Shown piece by piece: positions 17,785-26,517 of a DNA stretch of 64,000 nt; the first letter of the stretch is position 1; each line of letters opens with the position of its first letter. This stretch comes from an uncultured Clostridia bacterium (lineage in GTDB: Bacteria; Bacillota; Clostridia; Christensenellales; Borkfalkiaceae). The position numbers and the translations under genes were made by a program. Below the pieces are notes generated by a model that saw only the letters and a program-made list of their open reading frames with translations, was not told where the DNA came from and did no database searches. Location: contig CAKQRD010000004.1 in NCBI GenBank assembly GCA_934271275.1, positions 62,001 through 126,000 of the forward strand, given 5' to 3'.

Positions 17785-18684
17785 ATGATAGAACCTTTCG
17801 ACTATAAAGAACCCGCCTGCGCGACGTGCGGCGGAAAAGAGTTTTACTCCCCCGATAAAGACGCGCCCGCAGACAGAATACCGATAAGGCGCGTTATCGA
17901 AAAAGCGGACGAAGCCTATAATAAAAACGATATGGCGGAGGCGGGCAGACTTTTAGAGTACTGGCAAAAAGAAGCCGAAGCTCTCGGCGACGAATCGGGC
18001 GAACTTTCGGTTACGGACGAGCTTATCGGGTATTATCGCAAAACGGGAAACGCCGAAAAAGGGCTTGCGGCGGTTGCCCGCGCGCTGGAACTTTTAAGTA
18101 AACTCGACCTTAAAAACACGGTTTCGGGCGCGACGATACTGCTAAACGCCGCAACCACGATGAAAGCCTTCGGCAAGGCGGAAGAAGGGCTTCCCCTGTA
18201 CGACGAAGCGGAAAAGGTATACCTCGCGAATCTTAAGGAAAACGACGTACTTTTTGCGGGGCTGTACAACAACAAAGCTCTCGCCCTCACCGACGCGGGC
18301 AAATACGAAGAAGCGGAATCGTGCTATAAAAAGGCGATAGACGTTATGACTTCGCAGGATTCGGCAGGGAATTTAGACGCCGCCGTTTCTTTTGTAAACC
18401 TTGCGGTTTTATTAAGAACCCGTGCGGAAAACGGCGGGAATAACGACGGGAATAGCGGCGGGAATAACGACGGAAGTGACAAAGAAAAAATAACCGATTG
18501 CCTGTTTAAGGCTTACGGACTTTTAACGGACGAAAAAAATCAAAAGAACGGGTACTACGCGTTCGTATTAAGTAAATGCGCGCCCGCTTTCGGTGCGTTC
18601 GGCTATACGAGAATAGAAAACGAGCTGAAAAAGGAGTCCGAAGAGATTTATGAAAGGAATAGAAATCAGCGAAATATTTTTTAA
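17785..18684 (+). CDS. Tetratricopeptide-repeat protein
   Basis: 299 residues from the ATG at 17785, which has AAGGAG ten bases upstream; a longer frame from 17668 lacks this. The N-terminus has CATCGGKEFY, half of a possible zinc ribbon. From about residue 45 helical pairs follow, e.g. LYNNKALALTDAGKYEEAES, a clear TPR unit. A Gly/Asn stretch (ENGGNNDGNSGGNNDGSD) made by an imperfect DNA repeat lies near 215-235. It overlaps the DUF4037 gene by 35 bases, so the two are co-translated and perhaps form one complex. Function unknown. Confidence 0.85.
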   Translation: MIEPFDYKEPACATCGGKEFYSPDKDAPADRIPIRRVIEKADEAYNKNDMAEAGRLLEYWQKEAEALGDESGELSVTDELIGYYRKTGNAEKGLAAVARALELLSKLDLKNTVSGATILLNAATTMKAFGKAEEGLPLYDEAEKVYLANLKENDVLFAGLYNNKALALTDAGKYEEAESCYKKAIDVMTSQDSAGNLDAAVSFVNLAVLLRTRAENGGNNDGNSGGNNDGSDKEKITDCLFKAYGLLTDEKNQKNGYYAFVLSKCAPAFGAFGYTRIENELKKESEEIYERNRNQRNIF

Positions 18685-19585
18685 CGAATACGGCAAGAAA
18701 ATGCTCGAAAGTTTTGCCGAGCTTTTGCCGAGAGCGGCGGCGGGCGTTGCGGGAGAAGGCTCGGAATGTCTTTTTTACGACGACGAAATATCCCGCGACC
18801 ACGACTTCGACGCGGGCTTTTCCATCTGGCTTACCGAAGAGGACGAAGAAAAATTCGGCTTTGCCCTTTCCCGTGCGTACGCAAAACTACCCAAAGAATT
18901 TATGGGCATAAAGCGGCAGATACTTGCCCCCGCGGGCGGCGACAGGCGCGGAGTATGCACGATAAACGCGTTTTACCGCAAATTCACGGGCGAAAACGGC
19001 GCGCCGAACGACCTTTTCCGTTGGCTTTCCCTCCCCTCGCACGCCTTGCTTTCCGCCTCTAACGGCAAAGTTTTCTTCGATAATTACGGAAGATTCACCG
19101 AAATTCGGAATATAATAAAAAAAGGCTACCCCGAAGACGTGAGGAGAAAAAAACTTGCCGCAAACCTTGCGCTTATGGCGCAGTCGGGACAGTATAACTA
19201 TCGGCGATGCGTATCCCGCGGCGAAACGGGCGCGGCGCAGCTTGCCGTCTGCGAGTTCGTCCGCCGTACGATTTCCGCAATTTACCTGATAAATAATAAA
19301 TACGAGCCGTTTTATAAATGGGCGTTCCGCGGAATGAGAGATTTAGCGAGCTTAAAAGAGCTTGAAATCCCGCTTGCAGGGCTTATAGAAACGGACAACG
19401 GCAAAAAGCGCGCCGAACAAAAACTTGAAATTATAGAAGACGTAAACGCGTCAATCATTAGAGAATTAAATGCACGCAATCTTTCGGCGGCAAACGGCGA
19501 AGGCTTGGAAATGCACGCGTTTTCGGTGACGGACGGCATAAAGAACGCTGAAATACGAAATCTCCATATTATGGACGGCGTGTAA
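18650..19585 (+). CDS. DUF4037 domain protein (nucleotidyltransferase-like)
   Basis: 311 residues; ATG at 18650 with GGAG upstream, inside the end of the TPR gene. The N-terminal signature GEGSECLFYDDEISRDHDFD (about residues 31-50) is that of DUF4037; the D-x-D pattern and overall layout resemble polymerase-beta-type nucleotidyltransferases. A conserved helical C-terminal domain follows (PFYKWAFRGMRDL). TPR plus DUF4037 neighbours recur in Bacillota, but the substrate is not known. No regulatory domain seen. Confidence 0.85.
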   Translation: MKGIEISEIFFNEYGKKMLESFAELLPRAAAGVAGEGSECLFYDDEISRDHDFDAGFSIWLTEEDEEKFGFALSRAYAKLPKEFMGIKRQILAPAGGDRRGVCTINAFYRKFTGENGAPNDLFRWLSLPSHALLSASNGKVFFDNYGRFTEIRNIIKKGYPEDVRRKKLAANLALMAQSGQYNYRRCVSRGETGAAQLAVCEFVRRTISAIYLINNKYEPFYKWAFRGMRDLASLKELEIPLAGLIETDNGKKRAEQKLEIIEDVNASIIRELNARNLSAANGEGLEMHAFSVTDGIKNAEIRNLHIMDGV

Positions 19586-19627
19586 AAAAGGAACTCGCAG
19601 ACGCCCCGCCCGAAAACAGAAAAAAAA

Positions 19628-19694
19628 GTTCAACCGATTGAACGAGCCGTAACGCGCGGACTATTTGCGCCGCGAGCAGTTCAACCGATTGAAC
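19628..19694. repeat. Pair of 16-bp palindromes GTTCAACCGATTGAAC
   Basis: Identical copies at 19628-19643 and 19679-19694, 51 bases start to start. They sit between the 3' ends of two convergent genes, so they are not in an obvious promoter. Confidence 0.85.
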
Positions 19695-19731
19695 TCAATG
19701 AATATTATAAGTGTTTTTAATCTTTAATACT

Positions 19732-19764
19732 GCAGCGGCGCGGAAAAATTTCCGCGCCGCTGCT
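19732..19764. terminator. Hairpin between convergent DUF4037 and zinc-ribbon genes
   Basis: A 15-bp stem (GCAGCGGCGCGGAAA and complement) followed by TTTATTA on the plus strand and by a weaker AT-rich run on the minus strand; probably serves both genes. Confidence 0.75.
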
Positions 19765-19782
19765 TTATTATATTGTCGTTTT

Positions 19783-20124
19783 TTAAAAATTCAATCCGAT
19801 CGCGCAAGCATAACTTCCTATTGCCACCGCCACAATTACCGCATAAATCACAGAAAACACAACGCCTATGATAACGCTGATAAGCGCGCCTTTACCTGCG
19901 CTATGCGCACGAAGCGGCATTTTATCTTTCCAGACGAGATACAAAATCAAACCTACCAGCGGAACGAAAAAACCTAATACGGCAAACCCCGTACTCGACG
20001 CATCGTTTTCGTCGGTGACCACCGCACTTTTAGTATTCGTCTTATAATTGTCGGTCGCGCAACCGCAATTCGGACATACCACCGCTTCGTCGTTAATCTC
20101 TTTGCCACACTTTTTACAATACAT
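19783..20124 (-). CDS. Zinc-ribbon membrane protein
   Basis: 113 residues. The N-terminal zinc ribbon has CKKCGKEI and CPNCG (Cys3, Cys6, Cys17, Cys20), followed by a polar linker and two membrane helices (FAVLGFFVPLVGLILYLVW and the one from ALISVIIGVVFSVIYAV). Proteins of this layout are common in Clostridia and have no fixed role. It is transcribed from a perfect promoter and divergent from the XRE regulator, with two operator-like palindromes in the shared space, so the regulator probably controls it. Confidence 0.85.
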   Translation of the reverse strand: MYCKKCGKEINDEAVVCPNCGCATDNYKTNTKSAVVTDENDASSTGFAVLGFFVPLVGLILYLVWKDKMPLRAHSAGKGALISVIIGVVFSVIYAVIVAVAIGSYACAIGLNF

Positions 20125-20145
20125 CTTATTTCTCCTTATGTATTT

Positions 20146-20166
20146 AATATCCCGATTTGGGATATT
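20146..20166. promoter_or_regulatory. Operator-like palindrome 1
   Basis: Arms AATATCCC / GGGATATT with a five-base centre, in the leader of the zinc-ribbon gene downstream of its -10. Confidence 0.6.
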
Positions 20167-20169
20167 TTT

Positions 20170-20198
20170 ATTATACCAGAACGGTATAATAATGTCAA
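20170..20198 (-). promoter_or_regulatory. Zinc-ribbon gene promoter with overlapping palindrome 2
   Basis: TTGACA (20193-20198), 17 bases, TATAAT (20170-20175), all on the minus strand. A second palindrome, TTATACC / GGTATAA with a five-base centre (20171-20189), covers the -10 and spacer. Confidence 0.8.
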
Positions 20199-20214
20199 GG
20201 ATTTTTTTAGAAGA

Positions 20215-20421
20215 ATGCGGTTAAAAGAATTACGCAGGCAAAAACGCGTTACGCAGTTAAAGCTTGCGCTCGATCTGAATATGAATCAAAACAGTATCAG
20301 CAGGTACGAAAACGGCGAACGGGAAGCCGATTACGCCACGCTGATTGCTTTTGCCGACTATTTCGACGTGTCGATAGATTATCTTTTGGGGCGTACGGAC
20401 AACCCGAAAACGAACAGATAA
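20215..20421 (+). CDS. Small XRE-family regulator
   Basis: 68 residues, a lone Cro/CI helix-turn-helix domain: LKELRRQKRVTQLKLALDL then NQNSISRYENGERE as recognition helix, ending ISIDYLLGRTDN-like (here VSIDYLLGRTDN). No effector domain. It starts 17 bases after the -35 of the divergent gene, with no strong SD. Such single-domain regulators bind as dimers to short palindromes; the two palindromes upstream are natural candidates for its sites. Confidence 0.9.
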   Translation: MRLKELRRQKRVTQLKLALDLNMNQNSISRYENGEREADYATLIAFADYFDVSIDYLLGRTDNPKTNR

Positions 20422-20483
20422 CCCAAGAAACACGGCAAACGGCTATAAAAGAAATCTTAAAACGAACGGCTTATATAAAAAAG

Positions 20484-20517
20484 GTTGTGCGCGCGGAAAA
20501 CATTCCGCGCGCACAAC
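20484..20517. terminator. Bidirectional terminator, XRE gene and groEL
   Basis: A 15-bp stem (GTTGTGCGCGCGGAA and complement, four-base loop) with a T run on both strands; 50 bases past the groEL stop. Confidence 0.88.
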
Positions 20518-20566
20518 ACTTTTTACACGCATTTTTTATTTATTATCGTTATTTAACGGAATATTT

Positions 20567-22216
<1,650 letters not shown>

Positions 22217-22219
22217 TTA

Positions 22220-22507
22220 TTAGTCCTCTACAACCGCCAGAATGTCGTTCTGACGAATTATGGTAAGTTCTTTTCCGTCTATCTTGAAATCGCTGCCGGA
22301 ATATTTGGAATAAAGAACTTTATCCCCCACCTTAACCTGCATAACGATATCTTTACCGTCCACTACGCCGCCGGGACCTACCGCAACGACTCTCGCCGTC
22401 TGCTGTTTCTCCTGCGAAGCCGCGGGCAAAATAAATCCGCTGTTTGTTTTCTCTTCTTTTTCAAGACTCTCGACAACGACTCTGTCGAATAATGGTCTGA
22501 CTTTCAT
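22220..22507 (-). CDS. groES: Co-chaperonin GroES (Hsp10)
   Basis: 95 residues from the ATG at 22507 (MKVRPLFDRVVVES), which has GGAGG nine bases upstream; seven further codons upstream are open but not family-like. The mobile loop (EKTNSGFILPAASQE) and roof are conserved. It caps GroEL. Confidence 0.97.
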   Translation of the reverse strand: MKVRPLFDRVVVESLEKEEKTNSGFILPAASQEKQQTARVVAVGPGGVVDGKDIVMQVKVGDKVLYSKYSGSDFKIDGKELTIIRQNDILAVVED

Positions 22508-22531
22508 TATGATACGTCCTCCGAACAATAT

Positions 22532-22558
22532 TTAGCACTCTTCTCACTCAAGTGCTAA
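22532..22558 (-). promoter_or_regulatory. CIRCE operator of groESL
   Basis: TTAGCACTC - nine bases - AAGTGCTAA; one mismatch to the consensus. It overlaps the start of transcription, the normal position for HrcA repression. Confidence 0.95.
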
Positions 22559-22563
22559 ATACT

Positions 22564-22591
22564 ATTATATACGAAGAAAAATATTTGTCAA
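22564..22591 (-). promoter_or_regulatory. groESL promoter
   Basis: TTGACA (22586-22591), 16-base spacer, TATAAT (22564-22569), directly upstream of CIRCE. Confidence 0.9.
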
Positions 22592-22743
22592 TGATTTAAG
22601 ACGGAATTTTTTGAATTTTTTTCGGAAATTTTTCCGAACGGCGTTTTTCGCTTTATGAATTTTTTTATTTATCCGAATAAAAAAGCTTTTTTTGCAAAAA
22701 TCTCACGGTAAGGTCCGCCGTATTTTGCGTATTTTATATCACT

Positions 22744-22777
22744 AAAAAAGCGCACCCCGTCCGGAACGCGCTTTTTT
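22744..22777. terminator. Terminator after the ruvX-DUF1292 gene
   Basis: Arms AAAAAAGCGC / GCGCTTTTTT with a 14-base loop, T run on both sides; 24 bases past the stop at 22801. Confidence 0.75.
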
Positions 22778-22800
22778 TGGTTATACCGCTTTATTCGGCG

Positions 22801-23661
22801 TTAGTTTTTCGGTTCTAAACTTTCCGCTTCTTCGGCAAGTTCGTCCTCTTCCAAAACTCTGCAAAACTCCTCGAAAACTTCGTCTAAAAGCTGTTCGTCC
22901 TCTATGGGAAGGAGGTCTGCGGTTTCCTCGTCGTCGCCCGCAAGCTCGAATATAACGAGGTCGTCTTCCTCTATGCCGTCGATTTTTTCCGCAGGCTCGA
23001 AAGCGGAATAATTTTTGCCCTTATATTCGATAGTACCCACGACGTAGAATTTAAGTTTTTTGCCGTCGTCGGTGGTGAGTTCCACTATTTCGTCTTCGCA
23101 CCCGCAATCGCAACAATCGTCGTCTTCACAGCAATCGCAATCGTCGTGCGAATGAACGTGTTCGTGTTCTTCGTGATCCTCACAGCCGCAACCACAGTGA
23201 TGCTTTCTTTCTTCTTCTTTCATAATTATAGCTCCTTTATTTGCCTTTTCTTTTTTTAAGTCGTTAAGATACCCCTGCAGAATCTCCGCCGCGGCAAGGC
23301 TGTCTACAAACCTTTTTACTTCCGCCCTCGATTTCCCCTGCGAATAAAGCGTTTCTTCCGCCGCGACGCTTGTACAACGCTCGTCGACCGTTATAACCTT
23401 TATACCGCGCTCGCGCAGTTTTTCGATAAAGAACTCCGCCTTTTTCGTCTGCACCGAAGGCGTTCCGTCAAAGTTTACGGGAAGCCCGCACACTACCGTC
23501 GTCGCACCCTTTTCGGAAATATACCGCGCCACCCTTTCCAAGTCGGTTTTAAGTTTTTTGCGGTTATAAGTTTCCACAGGCAAGGAATAGGAATTAAAGG
23601 GATCGGAAACGGCAACGCCTATGCGCTTATCGCCGAGATCCAAGCATAAATATCTTTCCAC
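22801..23661 (-). CDS. ruvX: RuvX (YqgF) fused in frame to a DUF1292 protein
   Basis: 286 residues without a stop between two parts usually encoded separately. Residues 1-140 are the RNase H-fold Holliday-junction resolvase / pre-16S rRNA nuclease YqgF: LDLGDKRIGVAVSD (Asp8), GLPVNFDGT, VDERCTS and Asp120 in FVDSLAAAEI. From 147 comes a DUF1292 (YrzB) protein, led by a Cys/His/Asp-rich stretch (147-185; HHCGCGCED, CDCCEDDDCCDCGCED) and then EIVELTTDDGKKLKFYVVG. The internal ATG at 23223 has its own AAGGAG, so a free DUF1292 protein is probably made as well. In Bacillota yrrK and yrzB are adjacent genes, so this is a stop-codon loss between neighbours. Confidence 0.88.
   Translation of the reverse strand: MERYLCLDLGDKRIGVAVSDPFNSYSLPVETYNRKKLKTDLERVARYISEKGATTVVCGLPVNFDGTPSVQTKKAEFFIEKLRERGIKVITVDERCTSVAAEETLYSQGKSRAEVKRFVDSLAAAEILQGYLNDLKKEKANKGAIIMKEEERKHHCGCGCEDHEEHEHVHSHDDCDCCEDDDCCDCGCEDEIVELTTDDGKKLKFYVVGTIEYKGKNYSAFEPAEKIDGIEEDDLVIFELAGDDEETADLLPIEDEQLLDEVFEEFCRVLEEDELAEEAESLEPKN
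23221..23237 (-). promoter_or_regulatory. Internal ribosome-binding site and start for DUF1292
   Basis: AAGGAG (23232-23237), eight bases, ATG (23221-23223), in the same frame as ruvX. The product from here would be 140 residues. Confidence 0.75.
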
Positions 23662-23848
23662 AAGAATATATTAACACATTTTCCGCGCGTTAGCAAGGGT
23701 TTTTGTAAATTCGCCCCGTAAAATAAAACGAAGCCGCGCCGTACCGCGCCGAACTATGTCCCGCCGCATCGCTACCAGCCGCGCATTGTCGCGACTTATC
23801 GCGCCGAACCTTGTCGCCAGATGCGCCCGATAAACCCCGATAAAAAAA

Positions 23849-23875
23849 CGGGCTGCGCCGAAAAAACGCAACCCG
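23849..23875 (-). terminator. Terminator after the small membrane protein gene
   Basis: Stem CGGGTTGCG / CGCAGCCCG (one G-T pair) followed by TTTTTTT on the minus strand, six bases past the stop at 23881. Confidence 0.85.
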
Positions 23876-23880
23876 AGTAA

Positions 23881-24051
23881 TTATTTCGCTTCCGCGGGCT
23901 TTTTCTTGCTTTGCTTTTTAAGCTCGCCCATCTTATCGATCACTTGTTCCTGTCCGCTTTTAACGGCCTGACGTGCTTTGACGGAATTCGTCACTAAAAC
24001 CGCGCCGCCGAGCATACCGAGAACAACGCCGACCAAGAATTTATCGTCCAT
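23881..24051 (-). CDS. Small YtxH-like membrane protein, 56 residues
   Basis: Starts MDDKFLVGVVLGMLGG at 24051 with a GGGGGGG purine run five bases before the ATG, and stops at 23883. One membrane helix at residues 5-21, then a basic amphipathic tail (KARQAVKSGQEQVIDKMGEL) ending in Lys/Ala. This is the layout of YtxH-type small proteins, whose role is not well known. It lies 59 bases after nifU and before a terminator, so it is probably the last gene of the iscR-nifS-nifU operon. Confidence 0.82.
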   Translation of the reverse strand: MDDKFLVGVVLGMLGGAVLVTNSVKARQAVKSGQEQVIDKMGELKKQSKKKPAEAK

Positions 24052-24110
24052 AATATCCCCCCCTTTCGGAAATATTATGTGCCGATATTTGTCGTTTTAT
24101 ACAAACAACG

Positions 24111-24482
24111 TTAAGCCTTTTGCTTTGAGCGGTAGTCTTCGATAGCCGCCTTAATCGCTTCTTCGGCAAGCACCGAGCAGTGAATTTTTTGCGGGGGAAG
24201 TCCGCCGAGCTTTTCTATAACGCTTTTATTCGTCACTTTAAGGGCTTCTTCCAAAGTCATTCCTTTAATCATTTCGGTTGCGGTAGAACTCGTTGCGATT
24301 GCCGCCGCACAGCCGAAGGTTTTGAACTTCGCGTCCTCGATAACGTTATCTTTAATACGCAGGGTTATCTGCATAATATCGCCGCAAACCTCGTTGCCGA
24401 CAGTGCCTTTTCCGTCCGGATTTTCTATCTCGCCGACGTTTTTGGGGTTCTTGAATACGTCCATCACTTTTTCGTTATACAT
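24111..24482 (-). CDS. nifU: Fe-S cluster assembly scaffold NifU/IscU
   Basis: 123 residues, one IscU domain. Cluster ligands Cys33 and Asp35 (EVCGD), Cys58 (FGCAAAIA) and Cys102 (KIHCSVLAEEAI) are present. It receives sulfur from NifS and passes 2Fe-2S/4Fe-4S clusters to apo-proteins. It lies 47 bases downstream of nifS. No Nfu-type C-terminal domain. Confidence 0.95.
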   Translation of the reverse strand: MYNEKVMDVFKNPKNVGEIENPDGKGTVGNEVCGDIMQITLRIKDNVIEDAKFKTFGCAAAIATSSTATEMIKGMTLEEALKVTNKSVIEKLGGLPPQKIHCSVLAEEAIKAAIEDYRSKQKA

Positions 24483-24529
24483 AAATAATCCTCTCTTTTT
24501 TTATCTTTTAATCGACGGGAAACGGCGCG

Positions 24530-25723
24530 TTAAACCTCTTTAACGACGTCTTCCTCTTTGAATAAAGGCGACATTTTTCTGAGCCTTTCAACCGCGGCTT
24601 TAATAACTTCCACCGCATAATCCACCTCTTCTTCGGTGTTGTGCTTGCCGAACGAAAATCTTATCGAACCGTGCGCAAGCCCTTCGGGAAGCCCCAGCGC
24701 AAGCAGAACGTGCGAAGGCTCTAAAGAACCCGAAGAACACGCCGAACCCGAAGAAACGGCTATTCCCGCAAGGTCGAGGCTGAATAGAATGGATTCGCCC
24801 TCTATATACTTAAACGAGAAGTCCGCGTTTGCGGGCAGTCTTTTTCCGCCGTCCTTCGGACCGTTAAGCTTAACGTAAGGCACTTCTTCGAGAACGCGCT
24901 TAATAAACCTGTCGCGGAGCGCGGAAACGTGCGCGTTGTTCTTTTCTCTGTTTTCGATAGCCACGCGGAAAGCCTCCGCAAAACCGACGACGCCGGGAAC
25001 GTTAGTCGTACCGCCCCTCTTCATTCTTTCCTGATGACCGCCCGTAATGATGCTGTCTATTAAAAGACCGTTTCTTATATACAGCGCGCCCATACCCTTC
25101 GGTCCGTAAATTTTATGAGAACTCATACTCATCATATCCACGCCGAGGTCTTTGACGTTTATATCGAGAACGCCCGCCGCCTGCACCGCGTCCGTAAAGC
25201 ACACCGCGCCGTGCGCGTGGGCAATCTCCGCGATTTCCTTAATCGGTTCTATCGTGCCGACTTCGTTGTTCGCCATCATACAGCCGACGAAAATCGTGTC
25301 GTCTCTTATAATGCTTTTAAGGTGTTCGAGGTCCACGAAGCCCTCTCCGTCAACCTTCATAAAGCTTATCTCGAAGCCCTCTTTTTCGAGAGCTTTTGCG
25401 GTGGAAAGCATAGCGGCGTGTTCTATGGGAGAAATAATCATATGTTTTCCCTTGTGAGCGAGCGCGTGCGCCGCGCCCCTGAACGCCCAGTTATCGCCTT
25501 CCGTTCCGCCGGAAGTGAAATACACCTCGTGCGGCTTGCAACCGATAAGCGAAGCTATCGTATCGCGCGCCTCGTCCACCGCTTTAACCGCTTCCCTGCC
25601 GAAAACGTGCTGACTGTTGGGATTACCGAAAATTTCGGTAAAATAAGGACGCATTTTATTAAAGGCTTCCTCTCCGAGCGGCGTGGTTGCCGCGTGGTCG
25701 AAATAAATAGGTTTGTTTACCAT
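24530..25723 (-). CDS. nifS: Cysteine desulfurase NifS/IscS
   Basis: 397 residues, full length. PLP lysine Lys204 in SSHKIYGPKGMG, Asp178 in FTDAVQ, catalytic Cys329 in the loop SSGSACSSGS (class I, flexible loop). It frees sulfur from cysteine as a persulfide for NifU. Start MVNKPIYFDHAATTPL is the family norm. Between iscR and nifU, 128 bases after iscR. Confidence 0.95.
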   Translation of the reverse strand: MVNKPIYFDHAATTPLGEEAFNKMRPYFTEIFGNPNSQHVFGREAVKAVDEARDTIASLIGCKPHEVYFTSGGTEGDNWAFRGAAHALAHKGKHMIISPIEHAAMLSTAKALEKEGFEISFMKVDGEGFVDLEHLKSIIRDDTIFVGCMMANNEVGTIEPIKEIAEIAHAHGAVCFTDAVQAAGVLDINVKDLGVDMMSMSSHKIYGPKGMGALYIRNGLLIDSIITGGHQERMKRGGTTNVPGVVGFAEAFRVAIENREKNNAHVSALRDRFIKRVLEEVPYVKLNGPKDGGKRLPANADFSFKYIEGESILFSLDLAGIAVSSGSACSSGSLEPSHVLLALGLPEGLAHGSIRFSFGKHNTEEEVDYAVEVIKAAVERLRKMSPLFKEEDVVKEV

Positions 25724-25851
25724 AAAATTTACCTCTATATCTTTTATCCTTTTTTTCGTCTTTCTATATCGCCCGAGAAAAAATTTTTTTACAAAAAACC
25801 GTTCAAAAACTTTTTCCGAGATTCTTTTCCGAACGCTGTTTCAAAAGCCTT

Positions 25852-26277
25852 TTAAATAGCCCCGTCAAACGCCCCTTTCTCCACCGTTCCGCAAAGCATA
25901 TCTTTAACGGTAATGGAATCCAAAAGCTCGTTTATGCCGTTATAAAGCTTTTTCCAGACCGCGCTCGTAGGGCAGCACCTGCACGCGCCTTTATGAGTCA
26001 CGCACTCCACGAGTTCCATATCGTCTTCGAGCGCGCGAACGATGTCGCCGACCTTGGTTTTTTCGGGCGGAGCGGCTAAAAAATAACCGCCGTCTTTACC
26101 CCTCGTCGCGGAAACGATACCCCTTCCCGCCAGCATACGCATAATCTTTTCTATATATTTGCCGGAAACGGAAATTCTTGCTTCCAGCACGCTTGCGGAA
26201 ACGGGCGCTTTGCCGTAGTTCTCGCCGAGAATATGGCACGCCATCAGCCCGTAATGCGTTTTAGAAGATAACTTCAT
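25852..26277 (-). CDS. iscR: Rrf2-family Fe-S regulator, IscR-like
   Basis: 141 residues from ATG 26277 (MKLSSKTHYGLMACHIL) with AAAGGA upstream. The winged helix has KYIEKIMRMLAGRGIV; the loop holds Cys92, Cys99, Cys101 and Cys102, the expected cluster-binding region although spacing differs from E. coli IscR. It leads the nifS-nifU operon. A strong palindrome sits just downstream of the -10 of its own promoter, so autorepression is likely. Confidence 0.92.
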   Translation of the reverse strand: MKLSSKTHYGLMACHILGENYGKAPVSASVLEARISVSGKYIEKIMRMLAGRGIVSATRGKDGGYFLAAPPEKTKVGDIVRALEDDMELVECVTHKGACRCCPTSAVWKKLYNGINELLDSITVKDMLCGTVEKGAFDGAI

Positions 26278-26316
26278 TTTCCTTTCGCCGCCTTGCCTGC
26301 CTGCCGCGGGCTTCGT

Positions 26317-26341
26317 AATTGCTACCTTTTCGGTTGCAATT
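26317..26341 (-). promoter_or_regulatory. Probable IscR/Rrf2 operator
   Basis: A 25-bp near-perfect palindrome on the minus strand: AATTGC, one base, ACC, five bases, GGT, one base, GCAATT. It starts four bases after the -10. Confidence 0.8.
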
Positions 26342-26344
26342 AGA

Positions 26345-26373
26345 ATTATAGTACCAAAAAATGCCGTTGTCAA
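26345..26373 (-). promoter_or_regulatory. iscR-nifS-nifU promoter
   Basis: TTGACA (26368-26373), 17-base spacer, TATAAT (26345-26350), a perfect consensus. Confidence 0.92.
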
Positions 26374-26517
26374 ACGTTTTAATCGCGGAATTTAAAAAAA
26401 TTTTCGTCTCCCGCCGCCTCTCTTGCTTGCAAGAGAAACGCGAAAGACGAAAAAAGCTTTTACCGCCCGTCTGCCACCGAAAAACGGCTCGGTAAACGGG
26501 AAAATTTACGGAAAAAA

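Noticed and set aside
23671..23871. 66-codon minus frame after nifU
   Set aside because: Covers a terminator stem and is Arg-rich shadow; the real small gene is at 23881-24051.
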